Positions 57,491-64,000 of a stretch of 64,000 nucleotides of DNA are shown here, piece after piece; the stretch's first letter is position 1; each line of letters begins with the position of its first letter. The notes under the pieces are model-generated. The model saw nothing but the letters and a program-made list of their open reading frames with translations, was not told where the DNA came from and made no database searches. Origin of the DNA: Mycolicibacter senuensis (lineage in GTDB: Bacteria; Actinomycetota; Actinomycetes; Mycobacteriales; Mycobacteriaceae); the NCBI RefSeq assembly GCF_003284925.1, contig NZ_QMEX01000002.1, positions 108,179 through 172,178 on the forward strand, in the 5' to 3' direction. Position numbers and translations under genes: made by a program.

Positions 57491-58915
57491 ATGACATGGC
57501 TGCACCAGATAATAGCGGTTCACGCGGACAGCGATCGGCCCGCGGTGGTCGATGACGCTTCGGCCGTCAGCGGGCGCGATTTGATCCGCAGGGCCGTGCA
57601 CGCCAGCGACTTGCTTACCGGACTGGCCCTCCCGGCCGACTGCCCCGTGCCGGCCCTGCTGACCAACAATGCCGACGCGCTGGCCCTGCTGTTGGGTGGC
57701 ATGGCAGCCGGCACACCGTTGGCGCCACTGGGACCTCGACTGACAGCGGATGAGTTGGCGCCGGCGGTAAGCGACAGCGGTTCGCCGGTCCTGCTCACTG
57801 AACCAGCCTTCCTCGCGACGGCACAGGCGGTCGCCGAGGTCGCCGGTGTGCGGGTCGTCGCCCTCACCGGCCTGTCGGTATCGGACACACCGTTGGCATC
57901 GGCACCTGCGGGCCCCGCGTTCTATCTGCATACGTCGGGAACCACGGGGTTGCCCAAACGTGTCGCTTTTACTCAGCCGGTCCTTGAGTCCCGCGCCGAG
58001 GTATTGCGCGAACTCATCGCCATCGGTCCGAATCACCGCTACGCCACGGGCTCGCCGATTCATCACATCGGCGGCCTGGGCAATACCCTTGTCGCATTAC
58101 ACGCAGGCGCTACCATCATTGCCACTCAACGATTTTCGGTTGACTGGTGGCGGAGCCTGCACCGACTGGAAGCAACACACTGCCTGCTGGTCCCCTCGAT
58201 GATCGAGATGCTACTGGCCGAAAATCTGCTCGATGCGGTGCCGCTGCGGACGCTGATCTACGGTGCGTCCCCGATCTCCCCCGCCACGTTGCACCGGGTG
58301 CTCCACGCCCTGCCCGAAGTGGGCCTGGTCAACCTCTTCGGACAAACCGAGGGCAGCCCAATCACGTGTCTCTCGCCCCAGGACCATCGCCGGGCAGCGG
58401 ACGGGCAGACCCAATTGCTGCGTACGATCGGTCGGCCCGTGCCCGGTCTGCGGTTGCGCATCGAAAGCCCCGACGAGTCCGGCACCGGCGAATTGCTCGC
58501 TGCGGCGGCGCATCTGTCGGTGCACGGCGCCGACGGCTGGCTGCACACCGGCGACCTGGGGGCGGTCGACGCCGAAGGGTATGTGCACCTGCGAGGTCGC
58601 CGTCACGACATGATCATCCGCGGCGGTGAAAACGTCTACCCGCTCGAGGTCGAGAACGTGCTCGCCACCCACCCGGGGGTCGCGGCGGCAGCCGTCGTGG
58701 GTGTCCCCGACAGCCGCCTCGGAGAGAACTTGGCCGCTTTCATCGTCACGACCGACCCCGAGCGTCCGCCCGATCACGAGGAGCTGCGGTCGTTCGTTCG
58801 GTCCCGGCTGGCCGGATTCAAGGTGCCGACCTTCTGGTATGACGTCGCCGGCTTGCCGCTCAATCACGCCGGCAAGGTCAACCGCGCTGCTCTGCGCACC
58901 CGGCACGAGGCCTAA
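57491..58915 (+). CDS. AMP-forming acyl-CoA ligase, short form
   Basis: A 474-residue ANL-superfamily ligase. The ATP motif is HTSGTTGLPKR (near 149-159), FGQTEGSP (near 283-290) is the A5 region, and GRRHDMIIRGGENVYP (near 371-386) leads into the C-terminal domain with Lys in NHAGKVNR near the end. The N-terminal part is shorter than usual. Eight bases separate it from the hydrolase gene. It converges with the next ligase gene, leaving 3 bp between stops. Confidence 0.88.
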   Translation: MTWLHQIIAVHADSDRPAVVDDASAVSGRDLIRRAVHASDLLTGLALPADCPVPALLTNNADALALLLGGMAAGTPLAPLGPRLTADELAPAVSDSGSPVLLTEPAFLATAQAVAEVAGVRVVALTGLSVSDTPLASAPAGPAFYLHTSGTTGLPKRVAFTQPVLESRAEVLRELIAIGPNHRYATGSPIHHIGGLGNTLVALHAGATIIATQRFSVDWWRSLHRLEATHCLLVPSMIEMLLAENLLDAVPLRTLIYGASPISPATLHRVLHALPEVGLVNLFGQTEGSPITCLSPQDHRRAADGQTQLLRTIGRPVPGLRLRIESPDESGTGELLAAAAHLSVHGADGWLHTGDLGAVDAEGYVHLRGRRHDMIIRGGENVYPLEVENVLATHPGVAAAAVVGVPDSRLGENLAAFIVTTDPERPPDHEELRSFVRSRLAGFKVPTFWYDVAGLPLNHAGKVNRAALRTRHEA

Positions 58916-58918
58916 CGG

Positions 58919-60523
58919 TCACCGTCCCAACGGCAGTCCACCGAAATGTTTCCTTCGCAGATCAGCCTTGCGCACCTTGCCCAGCGCGGTTCGAGGCAGC
59001 GTGTCGACGATCACCAACCGCTCCGGGGTCTTCTGTTTGGCCAGCCCGGACGCCGCAAAATACGCCCGCAGCTGGTCGAGATCCAAAGTGGCACCGGGTT
59101 TCAGAGTCACCACCGCCGCAACGATATCGCCGTAGCGGGGGTCCGGCGCGGCGACCACGGCGCCATCGGCCACCGCGGGATGAGTGGTTAGGACGTCTTC
59201 GACCTGTCCCGACGAGATCGTCTCACCGCCGCGGATGATGACGTCTTTGATCCGATCGGTGATGGTCAGCCGGCCTTCAGCGTCGACGTGGCCGAGGTCC
59301 CCGGTCCGAAACCATCCATCGGCGGTGAACGCGTCGGCGTTCAATACCGGATCCTGGTATCCGACGAACTGGTCGGGGCCCCGCACGACCACCTCACCGT
59401 CGGCACCCACCGGCCGATCGGCCCCCTCGGGTCCGAGTATCCGCACCGCTACGCCGGGCATCGGATGACCGTCGGTGCCCATCCGGGCCGCCGGTGGGTC
59501 ATCGGGCCGGGCAGCGGTAATGGTGGGCTGCTCGGTGGATCCGTAGCAGCGAAACGAATTGATGCCGGCAGCGTGGGCACGTCTACCCAGTTCCTCGGTG
59601 ACGGGCGCCGCACCGGTGAGGAATTCACGCAAGGTGGCCAATCTGTCGCGGGCGTCGCCCAGATCGAGCAGCCCTTCCAGGTGAAACGGTGTGCCCGCGG
59701 TCGCGGTTACCCGGAACCGGCGTACCAGCTCGGCAGCGGTGGCCGGTTCCCAGGCATCGAGAAACACCGTTCGACTACCCGATATCAGCGGCCGCAATAG
59801 TGAGCCCACCCCGGCGATGTGGCCGGGCGGAAAGCTCACCAATTGGACGGCTCCCGCGGTACGGCCAATCAGGTACGGCAGCGTCTTCTGCTCAGCCAAC
59901 AACGAATTATGGCTGTGCTGCACGCCTTTGGGCACCGAAGTCGTCCCAGAGGTGTAGATCAACACCGCGACATCGTCGGCAGACACGACCGGACGTTCAT
60001 ACTCGTGCTGGGCGATGAGATCCTCCCAACCGACGTAGCCCCGTCCGGCATCAGCGTCGATGACAACGAGCTGCTGCAGCGTCGGAATCGCAGCGAAGTC
60101 GCCGACCCGGTCCAGATACACCGTGGTGCGAAACTGCGCCGCCATGATGAATACCTTCGCCCTCGACTCGGCGAGAATGAAGGACACTTCGTTGGGCCCG
60201 TAGATGTGCACGATCGGCACCAATACCGCCCCGCACCGCAGGACCGCCTGGTAGGCGACAGCGCACTCGATCCGGTTGGTCAGCTGAACCGCGACAGCGT
60301 CGCCGGCGCGCACACCGAGCCGCTGCAGACCCGCCGCCACGTCCTCGGCCCGTTGATGTATCGCGCCGACGGTGGTCCTGGTCTCGACACCGTCGGCGAC
60401 GAACACCACTGGCACGTCGCCGTGTGCGACCGCACCCTGTTCAAATACATCGATGCAGTTTTGAGTAGAAAACCACCCGTCGCGGTACCACTTGTCCCGT
60501 AGGAACGTGTAGTCGAAGACCAT
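58919..60523 (-). CDS. AMP-forming acyl-CoA ligase
   Basis: A 534-residue ANL-superfamily ligase near the cyclohexanecarboxylate/fatty-acyl group. YTSGTTSVPKG (near 185-195) is the ATP motif, YGSTEQPT (near 320-327) the A5 region, TDRIKDVIIRGGETIS (near 421-436) the hinge, and GKVRKADLR near the end carries the catalytic Lys. The order with the epimerase-like gene 22 bp upstream suggests co-transcription. Likely activates a cyclic or branched acid. Confidence 0.9.
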   Translation of the reverse strand: MVFDYTFLRDKWYRDGWFSTQNCIDVFEQGAVAHGDVPVVFVADGVETRTTVGAIHQRAEDVAAGLQRLGVRAGDAVAVQLTNRIECAVAYQAVLRCGAVLVPIVHIYGPNEVSFILAESRAKVFIMAAQFRTTVYLDRVGDFAAIPTLQQLVVIDADAGRGYVGWEDLIAQHEYERPVVSADDVAVLIYTSGTTSVPKGVQHSHNSLLAEQKTLPYLIGRTAGAVQLVSFPPGHIAGVGSLLRPLISGSRTVFLDAWEPATAAELVRRFRVTATAGTPFHLEGLLDLGDARDRLATLREFLTGAAPVTEELGRRAHAAGINSFRCYGSTEQPTITAARPDDPPAARMGTDGHPMPGVAVRILGPEGADRPVGADGEVVVRGPDQFVGYQDPVLNADAFTADGWFRTGDLGHVDAEGRLTITDRIKDVIIRGGETISSGQVEDVLTTHPAVADGAVVAAPDPRYGDIVAAVVTLKPGATLDLDQLRAYFAASGLAKQKTPERLVIVDTLPRTALGKVRKADLRRKHFGGLPLGR

Positions 60524-60545
60524 CGGGATCAGATACTGACCTGAG

Positions 60546-61565
60546 TTACCGTGCCCGCGAGGCAGGACCGTCGGCGGCCGCGCGGCTGCGATAAAAATGC
60601 ACGGCTTTGCGTATCGAGTCGTGGATCGGTTCGGGATGCCACCCCAATTCCCGCTCGGCCTTGCGGTGATCCATCGGCGACATGATGTGCATCAGGCGCA
60701 CGCTCAGCCTCGAGAGCACCATGTCGCGACGAAGCACCGTTGCGGCTACATCTCCGCCAAAACCCAAGACGTACATCGCTTTGAGCGGGATTCCGAACCC
60801 CGGGCGCTTGGCTCCGCCGGCGTCGGCGGCGGCTTCATACAATTCGCGGGCACTGATGAACCGTTCGGAGACGATGTAGCGCTCGCCGACGCGGCCGTGG
60901 TCGGCGGCGAGGATCAGCGCGCGGGCGGCGTCTTCGATCCCGACGACTTCCATCGCCATGTCCTTGACGTAGACAGGCATCTTCCCCGCGGCAGCCGCGG
61001 CAAGCAATGATCCGTGCGGGGTGGGTTGCCAGTCGCCGGGGCCATAGGTGTTGGAAACGCACAGTGCGACCGCCGGCAGACCCCGGTCGCGGGCATAGTC
61101 CAGCACCAGATTCTCGGCGTCGACGCGTGAACGGATGTAGGCGCCGCCCCGATCGAGCCAGTTGAACGGCTCGTCCTCGGTGGCCAAACCCTCGTCGGAT
61201 AACGCGATGGTGCCGATCGTGCTGGTGAACACGAACCGGCGCAGATCGGCGTCGACCGCGACATCCAGAACCTGACGCAGACCTTCCACGTTGGTGCGAA
61301 ACAGATCGGCGGGATCGCGCAACCATGCCCGTGCGTCCACGACGCAGTAGTAGACGTCGTCGCAGCCCTCCATGGCGTCGCGCACGGCGGCGGCATCGAA
61401 GATGTCGCCGTACCTGCGTTCCACCCCAAGGTCATCGATGGCCCTAGTGGAGCTGGTGTGACGGAGTAGAACCCGCACCGACTCACCGCGCTCGACCAAT
61501 TGCCGCACGACATGCGACCCCAAGAACCCGCTGGCCCCGATGACCAGCTTCATGCGACCCGCCAA
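60546..61565 (-). CDS. NAD-dependent epimerase/dehydratase, copy 2
   Basis: A 339-residue extended SDR that matches the gene at 15457-16473 at about 92 percent of positions by hand count, without gaps. The first codon is probably the TTG at 61565 behind AGAGGAGAGC; ATG 61550 is an alternative. The similarity ends a few bases outside the gene at both ends: the 3' flank shares CCTGAGYTACCGTGCCCGCG, the 5' flank only GGGTCGC. Downstream is the acyl-CoA ligase, whereas copy 1 faces a crotonase, so the copies are in different transcription units. Same inferred role as copy 1. Confidence 0.87.
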   Translation of the reverse strand: MAGRMKLVIGASGFLGSHVVRQLVERGESVRVLLRHTSSTRAIDDLGVERRYGDIFDAAAVRDAMEGCDDVYYCVVDARAWLRDPADLFRTNVEGLRQVLDVAVDADLRRFVFTSTIGTIALSDEGLATEDEPFNWLDRGGAYIRSRVDAENLVLDYARDRGLPAVALCVSNTYGPGDWQPTPHGSLLAAAAAGKMPVYVKDMAMEVVGIEDAARALILAADHGRVGERYIVSERFISARELYEAAADAGGAKRPGFGIPLKAMYVLGFGGDVAATVLRRDMVLSRLSVRLMHIMSPMDHRKAERELGWHPEPIHDSIRKAVHFYRSRAAADGPASRAR

Positions 61566-61655
61566 CCGTTTGCTCTCCTCTGCCGATTCATCGTCAAAGT
61601 TACTCGAACGGTGCAGCCACTCTGGTGGTGAGGGCCGGTCCCGGCCAAAGGGGGG

Positions 61656-62741
61656 TCAGCCCCGTTCGGCTGCGCGGCCATGGTAATGATCCAGCTCGGT
61701 GACCGTGACAACGCCCGGCGCGGCAGCACAGACCGCGGGGATGGCGTTGACGATGTGGTTTGCGCAGGCGAGCCGGCCCCCGATCGAGCCGCTGTGCCGC
61801 CCGGCGAAGGCCATCTGCACGTCGAGGTCTGGGTTGGCCCGCACCACGACCCGATACACACCATTATCGCCGAGCTGCGGGCGTTGCCAGTCCGGCGCCG
61901 CCGCCTCACACCCGAAGTTCACGTGTTCGGCGACCACGAGGGGCTTGCCGTCCACGATGCTCTGGATCTGGAACCGGAGCGCCCCGACCGTTCCGGCCGC
62001 CACTGGCCCCGCTGCCATCTCGAAGTCTTTGTCGGCCAACCAGACCGAACGCTCGAGCTTCAGTCGCTCGGGTTCTGCGCCCAGTTGGCGAGTCAACCAC
62101 CGCACCGCCGCACCCCAGAGCGTGTCGTAGGAAAGCGGCCCGCCGGGAATGAACATGCCCCCTACGTAATCCGCCGGCATGCCGAATCCCATCGCGTCAC
62201 GAATCAGTCTGGGGTCGGGATACTTGCCGTAGTTGAAGTACTCGGAGGTCACCACGGCCTCGATATCCGAACAGATTGACAACACAGAAATCGGGAATTG
62301 GGTTGTGACAAAACCTGGTTCAATGCCGGAATTAAACAGGCTGGCACCTCCGCCCAAAGCGGCGTCCTGCAACTTCGCCAGCAGGATCGGGTTCATTGAC
62401 GGCGGGTCTACCAGCCCGCTGAAAGCGACAGTGGACACATTGGTACCGGACCGCAGGAACGCCGCGATCTGATCGGCGGCGTCGTTTTCACGTCCTGTGG
62501 TCGTGGCGAAGTAACTCAGACAGTCCGCGCTAGTACCGAGCAGCTGATTGACGTCATCGGTGGCGACCACGCCGGTGGCGTCGCCGCCGACCAGCTCACC
62601 GGCGTCACGCCCGAGCTTCTCCTCTGAGTTTGCCAGTAAGCCGACCAATTCCAAGTCGGGATGGGCGATGACAGCACGTAAGCCGTGTTCGCCGATTGTT
62701 CCTGTCCCGCAGTGGATCACGCGCAGTTTTCGCTGTGTCAT
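61656..62741 (-). CDS. DapB-like NAD(P)-dependent dehydrogenase family protein
   Basis: A 361-residue protein with the N-terminal Rossmann motif CGTGTIGEHGLR (11-22) of the dihydrodipicolinate reductase-like/2,4-diaminopentanoate dehydrogenase group, followed by a long alpha/beta domain. SGIEPGFVTTQFP (near 138-150) and FNYGKYPDPRLI are typical of mycobacterial members in catabolic clusters. The true reaction is unknown. AGGATGGAGGCGCG precedes the ATG. It lies between the KshB-like gene and the epimerase-like gene, all leftward. Confidence 0.82.
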   Translation of the reverse strand: MTQRKLRVIHCGTGTIGEHGLRAVIAHPDLELVGLLANSEEKLGRDAGELVGGDATGVVATDDVNQLLGTSADCLSYFATTTGRENDAADQIAAFLRSGTNVSTVAFSGLVDPPSMNPILLAKLQDAALGGGASLFNSGIEPGFVTTQFPISVLSICSDIEAVVTSEYFNYGKYPDPRLIRDAMGFGMPADYVGGMFIPGGPLSYDTLWGAAVRWLTRQLGAEPERLKLERSVWLADKDFEMAAGPVAAGTVGALRFQIQSIVDGKPLVVAEHVNFGCEAAAPDWQRPQLGDNGVYRVVVRANPDLDVQMAFAGRHSGSIGGRLACANHIVNAIPAVCAAAPGVVTVTELDHYHGRAAERG

Positions 62742-62833
62742 CGCGCCTCCATCCTCCGTCGTCGTGGATCCTTGCCGATGTCAGGAGCCGGGCGCCTGGC
62801 AGGATTCGTGCATATCAAACCTTCGTTCCGGGG

Positions 62834-63928
62834 CTAGTCGTCGTAAGTGATCTCCGTTGAATCGGACCTCGGCCGCGCCTGGCAAGCCAGAATGAGACCG
62901 TCGTCGAGATCGGCCTGTTCGAGCACGTCGTTGACTTCCATCGTCACTTCGCCGCTGCCCATGGTGCAGGCACAAGCACCGCAGTGCCCTTCGCGACAGG
63001 AGAACGGCACGTCAAGTCCGCTATCGAGCAGCACGTCGAGCAGCTTGGTGTTCCGCGGCCAGGTCACTTCGTGGGTGTCGCCGTCGAGAGTGACAATCGC
63101 GGTTGCCGGCGGCTCGGTACCGGAGTCCTCGACCGTGACCGCGGCAAACGGATCGCTGTCCAGCGACTTGAACACCTCGAGATGGATCTGCTCGGCGGAA
63201 ACGTCCAACGTCTCCATGGCTTCACCGACGGCCTGCATGAACGCTCCGGGCCCGCAGATGAACACCTCGCGTTCGGTGTAGGGTGCCGCCAAAGCGGCCA
63301 GCGCGGCAACGCTGGGCTGACCCTGCACCGACTCCAGCCAGTGCACCACGGTCAGCCGATCGGGAAATTTGTCAGCCAGCTCACGCAGTGCGTCGGCGAA
63401 GATCACCGACCGTTCGTTGCGGTTGGCGTAGACCAGCGTCACCTGGCCACTGCCCTGCACCAGCGCCGATTTGCAGATCGCCATCATCGGGGTGATCCCG
63501 CTCCCGGCAGCCACCAGCAGGAAGTCGGCGTCAAGCGACCGGGGCACAAAGGTGCCCGACGGCGCGAGCACATGAATCCGCATCCCCGGCCGGGCGTGAT
63601 CGCACAACCAGTTGGACGCGTACCCGTCGACCGTGCGCTTGACGGTGACCGCCAAGGCGTCGTCGGTGAACGGCGAACTGCACAACGAATAGCAGCGGGC
63701 CACCGAACCCGTGCGGTCGCTGGGAATCCGCAGGGTCAGGAATTGTCCGGGTGCGTAACGCAGCCGCTGCGGTGGAATCTCGGCCTCATCAGGTACCGCG
63801 AACACCAGCGACCGCGCGTCGTCGGTTTCTGCGACGACCTCGGCCACTTGCAGTTCCAACACGTGGCTGCCCAGCGGTTCGTCCGTCGCCATCTGGGTGA
63901 CCTGCAAGCCCGGTGCGATGTCCTTCAC
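62834..63928 (-). CDS. kshB: 3-ketosteroid-9alpha-hydroxylase reductase-like protein (KshB)
   Basis: A 364-residue reductase: FAD domain (RCYSLCSSP near 78-86), NAD domain (LVAAGSGITPMM near 137-148; FICGPGAFMQA near 222-232) and a C-terminal plant-type [2Fe-2S] domain with CREGHCGACAC and a last Cys in LACQ. Over the whole length it resembles KshB (Hmp) of M. tuberculosis as I recall it. KshB passes electrons from NADH to the Rieske oxygenase KshA. The hsa genes that usually flank kshB are missing here. GTG 63928 overlaps the upstream stop by 4 bp (GTGA); ATG 63892 is an alternative. It may also serve the Rieske pair at 3.6 kb. Confidence 0.88.
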   Translation of the reverse strand: MKDIAPGLQVTQMATDEPLGSHVLELQVAEVVAETDDARSLVFAVPDEAEIPPQRLRYAPGQFLTLRIPSDRTGSVARCYSLCSSPFTDDALAVTVKRTVDGYASNWLCDHARPGMRIHVLAPSGTFVPRSLDADFLLVAAGSGITPMMAICKSALVQGSGQVTLVYANRNERSVIFADALRELADKFPDRLTVVHWLESVQGQPSVAALAALAAPYTEREVFICGPGAFMQAVGEAMETLDVSAEQIHLEVFKSLDSDPFAAVTVEDSGTEPPATAIVTLDGDTHEVTWPRNTKLLDVLLDSGLDVPFSCREGHCGACACTMGSGEVTMEVNDVLEQADLDDGLILACQARPRSDSTEITYDD

Positions 63929-64000
63929 GCTGGTGCCGTGGTCTGTTGTGGGTAGAAGTTGCGGGCCCAGTTGCGTAATTGTTTGAAGCCCTCCGCCTCC
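63925..64000 (-). CDS. C-terminal end of an upstream gene, possibly a Rieske oxygenase (cut by window edge)
   Basis: About 24 codons are visible, ending EGFKQLRNWARNFYPQ...TTAPA-stop. The stop overlaps the KshB-like GTG. A W-A-R-x-F-Y ending is common at the C-terminus of ring-hydroxylating oxygenase alpha subunits, which fits its place before a reductase, but the fragment is too short to be sure. Confidence 0.5.
   Translation of the reverse strand, partial: EAEGFKQLRNWARNFYPQQTTAPA

Noticed and set aside
1..64000. tRNA, rRNA and riboswitch genes
   Set aside because: No cloverleaf-like stretch, CCA-type end or known riboswitch core was noticed on reading both strands; a covariance-model scan would settle it.

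Overview
The window reads as a stretch of chromosome from a high-GC mycobacterium (Mycobacterium or Mycolicibacterium). The clues are the GC content, the many short-chain dehydrogenases of the mycofactocin type, an NDMA-type alcohol dehydrogenase, many TetR repressors, many 4-bp ATGA/GTGA gene overlaps, and a reductase at the right edge that closely resembles KshB of M. tuberculosis. Nearly every gene is catabolic or regulatory. I saw no tRNA, rRNA, CRISPR array, transposase, phage gene or transporter.

Left third (1-31.5 kb): an aromatic/alicyclic acid catabolic region. At the left edge, leftward genes encode a 2-oxopent-4-enoate-type hydratase (cut by the edge) and a ring-fission-product hydrolase. 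A rightward operon (1.7-11.1 kb) follows: small protein, thiolase-like protein, DUF35 partner, two-subunit Rieske oxygenase, acyl-CoA ligase, enoyl-CoA hydratase, aldehyde dehydrogenase, flavin reductase, acyl-CoA dehydrogenase. Then come SDRs, another crotonase, a P450 with a divergent TetR, a SnoaL-like protein, CoA transferases, a P450-ferredoxin-extradiol dioxygenase operon (22.0-24.3 kb), a CoA transferase/acyl-CoA dehydrogenase pair, a tandem-TetR regulator and a MaoC pair. Many promoters here share a box close to TTCTGAC-N6-GTCAC, which suggests one regulon covering ring hydroxylation, meta cleavage and side-chain degradation.

Middle (31.5-43.4 kb): alcohol dehydrogenase, hydrolases, a Gfo/Idh/MocA oxidoreductase, two mycofactocin-type SDRs, a beta-hydroxyacid dehydrogenase, a glyoxalase-fold protein, an aldehyde dehydrogenase with a probable 5' frameshift, a second thiolase-like/DUF35 pair and a metal-dependent amidohydrolase.

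Right third (43.4-64 kb): a hotdog thioesterase, and a TetR-controlled operon (isochorismatase fold, two SnoaL-like proteins, SDR, luciferase-like monooxygenase) with matching operators. After that come a phosphotransferase-like gene, a twin CoA-transferase fusion lacking its catalytic Asp in both halves, and a decayed copy of the 6.9-11.1 kb catabolic block in which only the enoyl-CoA hydratase survives. The end of the window holds a luciferase-like gene, a hydrolase, two acyl-CoA ligases, a near-identical second copy of the 15.5 kb epimerase-like gene, a DapB-like dehydrogenase and the KshB-like reductase.

Inferred division of labour: oxygenases (Rieske pair, two P450s, luciferase-like enzymes) with their reductases hydroxylate a ring. 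The extradiol dioxygenase, hydrolase and hydratase open and shorten it. CoA ligases, acyl-CoA dehydrogenases, crotonases, MaoC proteins, CoA transferases and thiolase-like/DUF35 pairs handle the acyl side chain. The substrate cannot be read from the sequence; a terpenoid, steroid-like or alkyl-aromatic acid would fit.
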